Shown here: one piece after another, positions 7,885 to 20,504 of the stretch
Position numbering within the stretch: the first letter of the stretch is position 1
How the letters are laid out: every line of letters starts with the position of its first letter
NCBI RefSeq assembly: GCF_003014735.1
Contig: NZ_PYAX01000004.1
Span: forward strand, 372,001-436,000
Length of the DNA: 64,000 bases
Origin: Saccharothrix carnea
Lineage (GTDB): Bacteria; Actinomycetota; Actinomycetes; Mycobacteriales; Pseudonocardiaceae
Reading direction: 5' to 3'
Position numbers and translations under genes: made by a program
The notes under the pieces: generated by a model
What the model saw: the letters and a program-made list of their open reading frames with translations, nothing else
Told to the model about the DNA's origin: nothing
The model's database searches: none

Positions 7885-9165
7885 TCAGACTGGCTCTTCC
7901 GCGCGGCCCAGCCGGAGCTGGACCCGCGTGCCGCCCAACGGCCCCCGGTCGACCACGAGCGAGCCGCCGGTGGACTCCGCGGCCCGGCGGGCGATGTCCA
8001 GGCCGAGGCCGGTCGAGCCCGCGCCGCTGCTCCCCCGCCGCACCGCCGCCTCCAGGTCGTCGATGCCCGGCCCGGCGTCCTCGATCACGATGACCACGCG
8101 GTCGGGCTGGTGGAACAGCGCGACGACGAACCCGACGCCCTCGGGGGTGTGCCGGAAGACGTTGCCCAGCACGGCGTCCATCGCGGCGGCGAGGTCGCTG
8201 CGGGTGAGCGGCACCAGGGCGCGGCGCTCGGTGCCGCGCAGGTTCCACAGCCGCTGCTGGTCGTCGGCGAGGGCGGACCAGAACACCAGCCGGTCGTGCA
8301 CGACCTGCGCGGCGTCGCACCGGCCGCCGTCCGGGTCGTCCAGCTCGCGGCGGGCGGCCCGGATGAGTTCGTTCACCTCGCGTTCGAGCGCGTGCACGGC
8401 CTGCCGGACGCGGTTGGCGTTGGGGTCCTGCCCGAGCGTTTCCGAATCGAGCCGCAACGCGGTGAGCGGGGTGCGCAGCCGGTGCGACAGGTCGGCCAGG
8501 ATTTCGCGTTCGTTCGCGACCAGTTGGCCCATCCGATCGGCCATCCGGTTGAACGCGGTACCCGCGTCGAGCAATTCCGGCGGTCCGCTCGGCGTGACCC
8601 GGGTGGTGAGATCGCCCTGGCCCATTTTCCGGGCGCCTTCGGCGAGGGCGGCGGAGGCTTTGACGACCCGGGCGCCGAGGCGGTCCGCGACCAGCACCGA
8701 GCCGAGCACCAGCACGACGGCGACACCGCTGAGCGCGAGCCAGGCCTTCTCGACGTTGCGGGACAGCTCGGCGCGCGGCACGAACGCCTCGACCACGGCG
8801 ACCCGACCCTCGGCCAGCAGCACGGGCTGCAGGTGCACGACACCGGCCGGGATCTCCTCGGTCGACGCGCGGCCCAGCTCGCGGGCCGTCCGGAGCTGCT
8901 CGTCGGTGGCCACCGGCACGCCGACCACCTCGCCGCTCGCCAGGTGCACCGCGACGCGGCCGGCGGTGCTGGTCAGGGCCTGGCTCACCGACGCCGGGTC
9001 GGAGGTGATCACCAGCACCGGGGTGAGCGCGCCGGCGAGGCGTTCGGCGTCGGCCAGCGCGCGGTCCTCGGCGAGCTGGCGCACCACCAGGGCGAGCGGG
9101 ATGAGGAACGCCAGCGCGACCATCGAGGTGACGGCCAGCGAGACCAGGGCGAGCGACTTCCTCAC
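7885..9165 (-). CDS. Sensor histidine kinase
   Basis: A 426-residue membrane kinase. TM1 is at about 8-29, followed by an extracytoplasmic sensor region (30-143) and TM2 (144-161). A HAMP linker follows, then a HisKA helix with phospho-acceptor His228 in LSHRLRTP. The ATPase domain has an N-box (LGNVFRHTPEG) and G-boxes (DAGPGID, STGLGLDIARR). The GTG start at 9165 overlaps the response regulator stop as GTGA, so translation is coupled. The signal is unknown. The open frame upstream of 9165 is antisense to the regulator. Confidence 0.9.
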   Translation of the reverse strand: MRKSLALVSLAVTSMVALAFLIPLALVVRQLAEDRALADAERLAGALTPVLVITSDPASVSQALTSTAGRVAVHLASGEVVGVPVATDEQLRTARELGRASTEEIPAGVVHLQPVLLAEGRVAVVEAFVPRAELSRNVEKAWLALSGVAVVLVLGSVLVADRLGARVVKASAALAEGARKMGQGDLTTRVTPSGPPELLDAGTAFNRMADRMGQLVANEREILADLSHRLRTPLTALRLDSETLGQDPNANRVRQAVHALEREVNELIRAARRELDDPDGGRCDAAQVVHDRLVFWSALADDQQRLWNLRGTERRALVPLTRSDLAAAMDAVLGNVFRHTPEGVGFVVALFHQPDRVVIVIEDAGPGIDDLEAAVRRGSSGAGSTGLGLDIARRAAESTGGSLVVDRGPLGGTRVQLRLGRAEEPV

Positions 9166-9842
9166 TCGGCCGCCGTGAGCTTGAACCCGACACCGCGCAC
9201 GGTGTGCAGGTAGCGGGGTTGGGCGGCGCGTTCGCCGAGCTTGCGGCGCAGCCAGGACAGGTGCACGTCCAGCGTCTGGTCGTCGTGCCTGCCGGGCAGG
9301 TTCCACAGGTTGGCCAGCAGCTCGGCGCGCGGCACGACCTTGCCCTCGCGGGCGGCCAGGTAGGCGAGCAGGTCGAACTCCTTGCGGGTGAGGTTGAGCT
9401 CGCGGCCGTCGAGGCGGGCTTCGCGGCGGTCCGGGTCGACGGTGAGGCGGCCGATCCGGAACGTGGCGGGCGCGGCGTCCTTGCGGGCCCGGCGCAGGAC
9501 GGCGGACAGGCGTGCCGCGAGGTGCTCGCTGGAGAACGGCTTGACCAGGTAGTCGTCGGCGCCCGCGTTGAGCAGCCGGACGATCTCGGCCTCGTCGTCG
9601 CGGGCGGTGGCGACGATGACCGGCACGTCGCACACGCCGCGCATCATGCGCAGGGCGTCCGCGCCGTCCATGTCGGGCAGGCCGAGGTCGAGCACCACGA
9701 GGTCGAACGCGCCGGCGGTGATCTCCCGCAACGCCTCCAACGCCGTGCCGACGGGCAGCACCGCGTGCCCGAGCCCGGTCAGCGCCCGGCTCACCGCCGA
9801 CCGCACCACCGGATCGTCCTCGACGAGCAGCACCGAGACCAT
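9162..9842 (-). CDS. OmpR-family response regulator
   Basis: A two-domain regulator. The receiver has acidic pocket EDD (8-10) and phospho-acceptor Asp52 in VVLDLGLPDMDG. A C-terminal winged-helix DNA-binding domain (LTRKEFDLLAYLAAREGKVV...VDVHLSWLRRKLG) follows. It is the first gene of a two-gene operon with the kinase. I choose ATG 9842 because VSVLLVEDD then begins at the usual position; an in-frame start three codons earlier (9851) is possible. Targets cannot be inferred. Confidence 0.9.
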   Translation of the reverse strand: MVSVLLVEDDPVVRSAVSRALTGLGHAVLPVGTALEALREITAGAFDLVVLDLGLPDMDGADALRMMRGVCDVPVIVATARDDEAEIVRLLNAGADDYLVKPFSSEHLAARLSAVLRRARKDAAPATFRIGRLTVDPDRREARLDGRELNLTRKEFDLLAYLAAREGKVVPRAELLANLWNLPGRHDDQTLDVHLSWLRRKLGERAAQPRYLHTVRGVGFKLTAAE

Positions 9843-9878
9843 GGCGCGCACCGTAACGCCAACGGGTGACGGGCAGGG

Positions 9879-10436
9879 TTACCGCTCCCCCGTCACCGCC
9901 TGGTCCCGCTCGGGCAGGAACAGGCCGTCCAGCAGCACGGGGATCGCGCGCCGCGGGTCGGGCGACCGGTCGACGGCCGCCTGGAGCATCGTCAGCACGA
10001 CCAGCACGTCGTTGAGCACGACGTCGTGGCGGAGGTAGCCGGCCGCCTGGGAGCGGTCGAACGGGCCGCGCAAGGCGTCCAGCAGCCGGCGCGCGTGCCC
10101 GCGCTGGTCGGGCTCGGGGAACCGGCGCAGCTCGTCCACCAGCGGGCGCATCGACACCTGGTAGGCCATCACCGCGTGGAGCAGCGCGCGGAACGCGGCG
10201 GGGTCGTCGGCGTTGGCCTCGGCGGCGTCCGCGAGCAGGCCCAAGTGCTTGCGCGCCAACGTGAGCAACAGGGCGCGGCGGTCGGGGAAGTGCCGGTAGA
10301 CCGTCGCCTGGCCCAGGCCCGTCAGGCGGGCGATCCGCGCCGGTGACGGCGTCGTGCCGCCGGCCACCAGTTCCTCGGCGGCGCGGAGGATCGACGCCCG
10401 GTTCCTCAGGGCGTCGCTGCGGCGCGGAACGGTCAT
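9879..10436 (-). CDS. TetR family transcriptional regulator
   Basis: A 185-residue regulator with a TetR N-terminal HTH (RASILRAAEELVAGG...RIARLTGLGQATVYRHFPDRRALL) and an all-helical ligand domain. It lies 36 bases downstream of the two-component operon on the same strand, but its start faces the divergent SGNH hydrolase gene 138 bases away. That gene is the most likely target. The start at 10436 (ATG) gives the usual distance to the HTH. Confidence 0.85.
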   Translation of the reverse strand: MTVPRRSDALRNRASILRAAEELVAGGTTPSPARIARLTGLGQATVYRHFPDRRALLLTLARKHLGLLADAAEANADDPAAFRALLHAVMAYQVSMRPLVDELRRFPEPDQRGHARRLLDALRGPFDRSQAAGYLRHDVVLNDVLVVLTMLQAAVDRSPDPRRAIPVLLDGLFLPERDQAVTGER

Positions 10437-10574
10437 GGCGGCCACCCCGGCGAAGCAGTCCAGGTTACTCGCAGGTAATGAGAATAGCACCGACTGTGAT
10501 CCCTCGGAACGCCTTCGTAACGTCGGCGACCTGCCGCCTTCACGCAGGTGATCTACTTCGAGGAAGGACTGGAC

Positions 10575-11357
10575 GTGCGCGGACGTCTTCTCCGGGTCGT
10601 GTGCGCGGTGCTGCCCGCCGCCCTGGCCGTCATGCTCACCTCGACCCCGGCGCGGGCCGCCGCCGCGGTCGACTACGTCGCCCTCGGCGACTCCTACTCC
10701 TCCGGCACCGGCGCGCCGCCGTACGTGAGCGGCTCGTGCTTCCGCAGTCCCCGCGGGTACGCCCAGCTGTGGGCGGACACGCACGAGGTGTCGTCGTTCA
10801 AGTACGCAGCCTGCGGTGGTGCCACCACGCAGAGCATGACCGACCAGTTCGCCTCGCTCGACGCGGGCACCGACCTGGTCTCGATCACCATCGGCGGCAA
10901 CGACGTCGGGTTCGCCAACACCATGATCACCTGCGTCACCGGCAGCGACACCAGCTGCGTCAACGCGGTGAACGCCGGTATCGAAGCCGCCCGCACCACC
11001 CTGCCCGGACGGCTCGACGCCACTTACGCCACGATCCGCGACCGTGCGCCGAACGCCACCGTGGTCGTCCTGGGCTACCCGCGCCTGGTCGAGCCGAACG
11101 GCACGTGCATGAGCGCGACCAAGCGCGCGGCGCTCAACCGCGGCGCCGACGACCTGCACACCGTGATCTCCGCCCGTGCCGCGGCCGCCGGCGTCCGCTA
11201 CGTCGACGCCCGCGCCCACTTCGCGGGCCACGGCGCGTGCGGCCGTTCGCCGTGGATCAACCAGTTCTCCCTGTTCCGCCTCGCGGAGTCGTTCCACCCC
11301 AACGCCACGGGCTACGCCCAGGGCTACCTGCCCCTGCTGAACTCCGCCACCACCTGA
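10575..11357 (+). CDS. Secreted SGNH/GDSL lipase-esterase
   Basis: A 260-residue secreted hydrolase. A signal peptide ends after ARA near residue 29 (AVMLTSTPARAAAA). The SGNH blocks are GDSYSSG (nucleophile Ser), block II Gly in ACGGATT, block III GGNDVGF and block V SFHPNATG. Its layout matches the secreted Streptomyces SGNH lipase family, with three Cys pairs. An AGGAAGGA site precedes the GTG at 10575. It is divergent from a TetR gene that may control it. Downstream lies the inverted dispersed repeat (11361-11524). Confidence 0.88.
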   Translation: MRGRLLRVVCAVLPAALAVMLTSTPARAAAAVDYVALGDSYSSGTGAPPYVSGSCFRSPRGYAQLWADTHEVSSFKYAACGGATTQSMTDQFASLDAGTDLVSITIGGNDVGFANTMITCVTGSDTSCVNAVNAGIEAARTTLPGRLDATYATIRDRAPNATVVVLGYPRLVEPNGTCMSATKRAALNRGADDLHTVISARAAAAGVRYVDARAHFAGHGACGRSPWINQFSLFRLAESFHPNATGYAQGYLPLLNSATT

Positions 11358-11360
11358 CCC

Positions 11361-11524
11361 CGCGTGTCCTACGTTCCCGCCACCCGTGTCCTACGTTCGG
11401 AACACCCGAGTCGAACGCACAGAACAAGATCGACTGTGCTGAGCGTTCAACTCGGGGTACGCGAACGCAGGACACGGTGGGCCTGAACGCAGGACACGCG
11501 CGTTCTGAACGCAGGACACGCGCC
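11361..11524. repeat. Dispersed repeat, inverted two-arm copy (R2)
   Basis: The left arm (11361-11418) carries CGTGTCCTACGTTC twice and ends in CGGAACACCCGAG. The right arm (11440-11524) carries GAGCGTTCAACTCGGGG and three copies of GAACGCAGGACACG. The arms are reverse complements of each other in large part and match the repeats at 3904-3963 and 51161-51245. The element fills the space between two plus-strand genes and could fold as a large hairpin. Confidence 0.7.
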
Positions 11525-11553
11525 GGGCAAGACCTGGCCGGCAGGATGTCCGG

Positions 11554-12102
11554 GTGACCAGGGGCCTGCAGTACCTCGCCGCGTGGTCGGCGTCGACCGC
11601 GGTCGCGGTCGTGTTGTCCTGGCTCGGCATCCGGTTCGTGCTGGACGCCGGCGCACCCGAACGGCCGCTCGTCGTCGCCGGCCCCACCCAGTCGTCGGCG
11701 ATCGCCAGAACGACCACCACCACGACCACCACCACTGCCGCCGCACCCACCACCACGACCACCACAGCCGCAGTAGTCGCGACGATCGCCCCCACCACCA
11801 CAGTCCCGCCAACCACCACCACGACCGCCCAACCCCTGCCCTCCGAGAACGGCACCTGGACCGAGCGCAACGGCGAACCGGTCTACCTGCGCAGCTTCAC
11901 CCTGCACGGCGGCGTCGCCGCGATCAGCTTCTCCGCCAACAACATGGAGCCGATCTCCGCCACCCCACGCCAAGGCTTCGCCGCCACCGTGGAACAACCC
12001 GCGGACGCCGTCGTGGTCGAGTTCACCACCCCCGGCCACCGCTCCCGCCTCGAAGCCACCTGGGTCGGCGGCCCCCAGTGGCGAATCGTGGAAGCCGGCT
12101 GA
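11554..12102 (+). CDS. Membrane-anchored protein with Thr-rich spacer
   Basis: A 182-residue protein of unknown function. It has one N-terminal membrane segment (about residues 8-30). A spacer of nearly pure Thr with Ala/Pro follows (about 50-92), and then a compact C-terminal domain of about 85 residues (NGTWTERNGEPVYLRSFTLHGG...). The spacer resembles O-mannosylated linkers of actinobacterial surface proteins. The GTG start at 11554 leaves the dispersed repeat just upstream. I do not recognise the C-terminal domain. Confidence 0.65.
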   Translation: MTRGLQYLAAWSASTAVAVVLSWLGIRFVLDAGAPERPLVVAGPTQSSAIARTTTTTTTTTAAAPTTTTTTAAVVATIAPTTTVPPTTTTTAQPLPSENGTWTERNGEPVYLRSFTLHGGVAAISFSANNMEPISATPRQGFAATVEQPADAVVVEFTTPGHRSRLEATWVGGPQWRIVEAG

Positions 12103-12394
12103 CACGACGCCAACGGACCGGACCCGCCGCGCCCACCGTCCGCCCGCCCACAACGGACCCGCAGCCGACCGCAAAAGGTTCCATGTCAAATCGAGCCGGA
12201 CCCGACCACCGAGCCACCCACCGCGCCCAACCCGACCACCCGCACTACCCGCGCATCAGCTCGACCACCCTGATTCGTCAGCTCGGAGTGGATCACGCGT
12301 CCCGCGTAACGGCCGCACTCCCCCGTTGTCCACCCCGTCACCCGATCGCGGCTGGAGCACCACCCGTTAGCCGAGTGGTGGTTCCATCACGGTC
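12103..12394. other. Intergenic region upstream of the VIT transporter
   Basis: No convincing gene. It is rich in CCGACCAC-like runs. Just before the next gene a short inverted repeat (CACCAC...GTGGTG, about 12360-12390) sits in the leader and may be regulatory. An ATG frame from 12183 is open but has non-coding-like composition. Confidence 0.5.
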
Positions 12395-13099
12395 ATGACG
12401 CACCCCGGCGAACCGCACCGCGACGACCTCTCCGGCAGGCTCAACCGGCTCCGCGCCGGCGTGCTGGGCGCCAACGACGGCATCGTGTCCACCGCCGGTC
12501 TCGTGGTCGGCGTCGCGGGCGCCACGACGGACCGCACCACGATCCTCGCCGCGGGCCTGGCCGGGCTCGTCGCGGGCTCGTTGTCGATGGCGGGCGGCGA
12601 GTACGTGTCGGTCAGCACCCAGCGGGACACCGAGAAGGCCGCGCTGAGGCTCGAGGCGCGCGAGCTGCGCGACATGCCCGAGGAGGAGGAACGCGAGCTC
12701 GCCGACATCTACCGGGACAAGGGCCTGTCCGAGGACCTGGCCGCGCAGGTGGCCCGCGAGCTGACCGAGCAGGACGCCCTGCGCGCCCACGCCGAGGCCG
12801 AGCTGCAGATCGACCCGGACAACCTGACCAGCCCGTGGCAGGCCGCGTGGGCGTCGCTGACGGCGTTCGCGGTGGGCGCGCTGATCCCGCTCGTCGCGAT
12901 CGTGCTGCCGCCGACCGGCTGGCGGGTGTGGGCGTGCGCCGCGTCCGTGATCGTCGGCCTGGTGCTCACCGGCGTGATCAGCGCCCGGCTCGGGTCGAGC
13001 CGGGTGGGCCACGCGGTGCGCCGGAACGTGATCGTCGGGTCGGTCACGATGATCGTCACGTACTACGTCGGTCTCCTGTTCGGCGTAACGGTCGGCTGA
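12395..13099 (+). CDS. VIT1/CCC1-family iron/manganese transporter
   Basis: A 234-residue membrane protein of the vacuolar iron transporter family. The first membrane segment carries GVLGANDGIVST, a family hallmark. GSLSMAGGEYVSVSTQRD follows, then a cytosolic helical domain rich in Glu (EARELRDMPEEEERELADIYRDKGL) equivalent to the metal-binding MBD, and three more membrane segments. It would export or sequester Fe2+/Mn2+ at the plasma membrane. The start ATG gives the standard N-terminus. It appears monocistronic. Confidence 0.88.
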   Translation: MTHPGEPHRDDLSGRLNRLRAGVLGANDGIVSTAGLVVGVAGATTDRTTILAAGLAGLVAGSLSMAGGEYVSVSTQRDTEKAALRLEARELRDMPEEEERELADIYRDKGLSEDLAAQVARELTEQDALRAHAEAELQIDPDNLTSPWQAAWASLTAFAVGALIPLVAIVLPPTGWRVWACAASVIVGLVLTGVISARLGSSRVGHAVRRNVIVGSVTMIVTYYVGLLFGVTVG

Positions 13100-13239
13100 C
13101 CCTGATCACGCACCGCGCACACCCTCCGTGGTCGTTCGGGAAAAGTCGCCACCCGAAGGTGTGAGGTACGCAAAGTGCGGGTACCCGCAGCCGACTTGTC
13201 GCCGCCGAGCGCGACAGGCCCGGACTGGAGGTGCCCGCC

Positions 13240-13452
13240 GTGATCCACCCACCGACATCGCTGCTCCTCCTGCGCGGCGCGAAGGCCGAACGCCGCCTCT
13301 GGGCCTTGCTCGCCGCCCTGTTCTCGCTGGTCACGGGCGTCAACGTGATCCTCGCCGTGAGCGAGGCGGCGTGGTGGCAGGGCGCCGTCGCGATGCTGTG
13401 CCTCGTCGTCGCGGTGGGCTGCGCGCGCGAGTCCAGAAGAGCCGAAAACTGA
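13240..13452 (+). CDS. Small two-helix membrane protein
   Basis: A 70-residue protein with two predicted membrane helices (about 22-42 and 47-62) and a basic C-terminus. The GTG at 13240 is preferred because TGGAGG lies 8 bases upstream; a GTG at 13231 is in the same frame but overlaps that site. I do not recognise a family. It lies between the VIT gene and the gltB control region. The terminal codons overlap an 8-bp inverted repeat (13450-13473). Confidence 0.55.
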   Translation: MIHPPTSLLLLRGAKAERRLWALLAALFSLVTGVNVILAVSEAAWWQGAVAMLCLVVAVGCARESRRAEN

Positions 13453-13836
13453 CTTCACCCAGCACTGAAGTCACGAAACTGAGCGAAACTCTAGTCCGAC
13501 CGGGTGTACCGCGTTGGTCGCAACGGCGTCAAGTGGGGGTGTGATTCACCACGACGCCCTGTCGGACTAGAGCCATAACCGCGAATTCACACTATCGTCA
13601 CAAGACCCCGGCAATCCCGGTGCACCGCCCAGCGCGTCCCAGCGGCCCCATCCGGCCGCCAAGCGCGCGCACAAGGAAGTGCAGTTCTCCCGCACAACGG
13701 AGTGCGGTCCCCACGCCGAAGATCTCTCGGGCGTGGATCCACAGCCAGTACCCCAGGCCGAAGCTGTCCGCGTAAAGCCGCGCGCGGGCGTTCGGCCGTC
13801 TCCGTATGCCCGGACGACGCCACGGGAGGGCCCGTT
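13453..13836. promoter_or_regulatory. gltB leader/control region
   Basis: A 384-bp gene-free region. It holds a perfect 8-bp inverted repeat TGACTTCA/TGAAGTCA (13450-13473). It also holds a perfect 12-bp inverted repeat, CTCTAGTCCGAC at 13489-13500 and GTCGGACTAGAG at 13561-13572, separated by 60 bases. These are likely regulator sites or a large stem for the nitrogen-assimilation genes downstream. No known riboswitch pattern was recognised. Confidence 0.5.
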
Positions 13837-18319
<4,483 letters not shown>

Positions 18320-18327
<8 letters not shown>

Positions 18328-19771
18328 CCCTCGTGGGTTCCTCACCACCGAGCGTGAGACCCCGCGCAGCCGTCCCGTTTTCCTGCGCCTGCGCGACTGG
18401 CGCGAGGTCTACGAGGAGTTCGAGCGGCCCAAGCTGGAGAAGCAGGCCGGTCGGTGCATGGACTGCGGCATCCCGTTCTGCCACCAGGGCTGTCCGCTGG
18501 GGAACCTGATCCCCGACTGGAACAACCTGGTGTGGAAGGACGACTGGCGGCTCGCGTCGGAACGGCTGCACGCCACCAACAACTTCCCGGAGTTCACCGG
18601 GACGTTGTGCCCGGCGCCGTGCGAGGCCGCGTGCGTGGTGGGGATCAACGGCGATCCCGTCACCATCAAGCGGGTCGAGATCTCCATCATCGACCGGGCG
18701 TGGGACGAGGGCTGGGTCACACCCCAGCCGCCCGTCACGCGCACCGGCCGTTCGGTGGCCGTGGTGGGTTCCGGGCCCGCGGGCCTGGCCGCCGCGCAGC
18801 AGCTGACCCGCGCCGGGCACGACGTGACGGTGCTGGAGCGGGCCGACGCCATCGGCGGGCTGCTGCGCTACGGCATCCCCGAGTTCAAGATGGAGAAGTG
18901 GCGGCTGGACCGCCGGCTGGACCAGATGCGCGCCGAGGGCACCCGGTTCGAGACGAACGTGAACGTCGGCGTGGACGTCACGGTCGCCGAGCTGCGGGAG
19001 TCCTACGACGCGGTGGTGCTGGCCGGTGGCGCGACCGCGTGGCGCGACCTGCCCGTGCCGGGCCGCGAGCTGTCCGGCGTGCACCAGGCGATGGAGTACC
19101 TGCCGGGCGCGAACAAGGTGGCGCGCGGTGAGCTGGACGTGCCGCCGATCACCGCCGAGGGCAAGCACGTCGTCGTCATCGGCGGCGGCGACACCGGCGC
19201 GGACTGCGTGGGCACGGCCCACCGGCAGGGCGCGTTGTCGGTGACGCAGCTGGAGATCATGCCCCGGCCGCCGGAGAAGCGCGCCGAGGTCCACCCGTGG
19301 CCGACCTACCCGATGCTGTACCGGGTCACGTCGGCGCACGAGGAGGGCGGCGAGCGGCTGTACTCGGTGTCCACCGTCGAGTTCCTGGGCGATGACGCCG
19401 GTGCCGTGCGGGCGTTGAAGCTGGTCGAGGTCGAGGCGTCCGGCGGGCGGTTCGAGCCGGTGCCGGGCTCCGAGCGGGAGATCCCGGCGCAGCTGGTGAC
19501 GTTGGCCATGGGCTTCGTCGGCCCGGAGAAGGACGGCCTGCTCACCGAGCTGGGCGTCGACCTCGACGCGCGTGGCAACGTGGCCCGCGACGAGCGGTTC
19601 GCCACGTCGGTCGACGGCGTGTTCGTGGCCGGTGACATGGGCCGCGGCCAGTCGCTGATCGTGTGGGCCATCGCCGAGGGCCGCTCGGCCGCCGCCGGCG
19701 TGGACGCCTACCTGACGGGCCGCGCCGTGCTGCCCAGGCCGATCGAGCCCACCGACCGGCCGCTCGTGTGA
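18320..19771 (+). CDS. gltD: Glutamate synthase small subunit (GOGAT beta)
   Basis: A 483-residue NADPH-dependent flavoprotein that feeds electrons to GltB. Its N-terminal 4Fe-4S domain has [17 protein letters not shown] and the later [12 protein letters not shown] binding is shown by [25 protein letters not shown] binding by [14 protein letters not shown], and the C-terminal [18 protein letters not shown] is typical. The ATG overlaps the end of gltB by 8 bases, ensuring balanced synthesis. Two hairpins just after the stop probably end the transcript. Confidence 0.95.
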
Positions 19772-19773
19772 CT

Positions 19774-19809
19774 CGTCCCCGGCCGCACAGCGTGGTGCGG
19801 CCGGGGACG
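19774..19809. terminator. GC-rich terminator hairpin after gltD
   Basis: A perfect 15-bp stem (19774-19788 with 19795-19809) and a 6-base loop AGCGTG, three bases after the gltD stop. There is no U-tract, as is usual in actinobacteria. It can act for both convergent transcripts. Confidence 0.75.
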
Positions 19810-19819
19810 CCCTTCCCGC

Positions 19820-19845
19820 GTGGCCGCACAGCGTGGTGCGGCCAC
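19820..19845. terminator. Second hairpin with identical core
   Basis: A perfect 10-bp stem (19820-19829 with 19836-19845) with the same loop. The stem repeats the GGCCGCAC core of the hairpin at 19774-19809. It lies between convergent gltD and the MarR gene. Confidence 0.65.
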
Positions 19846-19926
19846 CCGGCTCGGTGGTGAAGGCGGTGTGGTCGGGCGAGGCGGTGACCGCCATGACGAG
19901 GTCGCGCGACGACGCGGCCGGACCGG

Positions 19927-20445
19927 TTACGTCGGCCGGGCGGCGACCACTCGACGGATCAATTGCACCATCTGCGCGCGCTCGTCGGAGTCCAGCACCG
20001 CGAACCAGCGCGCCTCCCGCCCGTTCTGGTGCGGGAAGACGCGGGCGACCGACGCGCGGCCTTCCTCGGTGAGCGCCACGAACACCACGCGCCGGTCCTG
20101 GCCGTCCCTGGTCCGCTCCACCAGCCCGGCCCGTTCCAGCGTGTTGATCAGGTTCGACATCGCCGACCTGGTCGTGCCGGACAGCTCGGCCAGCCGCGCG
20201 GGCTGGGTCGGCCCCAGGATCCACAGCTTGAACATCAACCGGAACCCGGGCATGGTCCAGCCCTGCTCGCGGTGCACCAGCGCCTCGTAATCGGTGATCA
20301 TCATGTACGCCAGGTGCAGCACGTTGTACGACAGGCCGAACGCGTCCGCGTCCCCGCCGAACTCGGCGATCCGGTGCCGGGCGAACCGCTCGTACTCCTG
20401 CTCCGTCGCCACGTCGTCGGCGACGGGAACCTCCTGCTCTGCCAC
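19927..20445 (-). CDS. MarR family transcriptional regulator
   Basis: A 172-residue regulator. A winged HTH with RLAELSGTTRSAMSNLINTLERAGLV and wing RTRDGQDRRVVFVALTEEG is clear. Flanking helices form the dimer interface. The GTG at 20445 is preceded by GAGGA at 7 bases; the longer frame to 20496 is less likely. It is divergent from the diguanylate cyclase 60 bases away, so the two may share an operator. Confidence 0.82.
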   Translation of the reverse strand: MAEQEVPVADDVATEQEYERFARHRIAEFGGDADAFGLSYNVLHLAYMMITDYEALVHREQGWTMPGFRLMFKLWILGPTQPARLAELSGTTRSAMSNLINTLERAGLVERTRDGQDRRVVFVALTEEGRASVARVFPHQNGREARWFAVLDSDERAQMVQLIRRVVAARPT

Positions 20446-20504
20446 CCGCTGATCCTCGCAGGGCAACCCGGCCGACGGGACCTGAATGCGGCACACTGAC
20501 CGAC

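Noticed and set aside
11701-11830. ACC/ACG repeats as a possible microsatellite or CRISPR
   Set aside because: They encode the Thr-rich spacer of the 11554-12102 protein in frame. No spacer-repeat structure is present.
12183-12398. 72-codon frame before the VIT gene
   Set aside because: Pro/His/Arg-rich with non-coding composition. It runs into the VIT leader.
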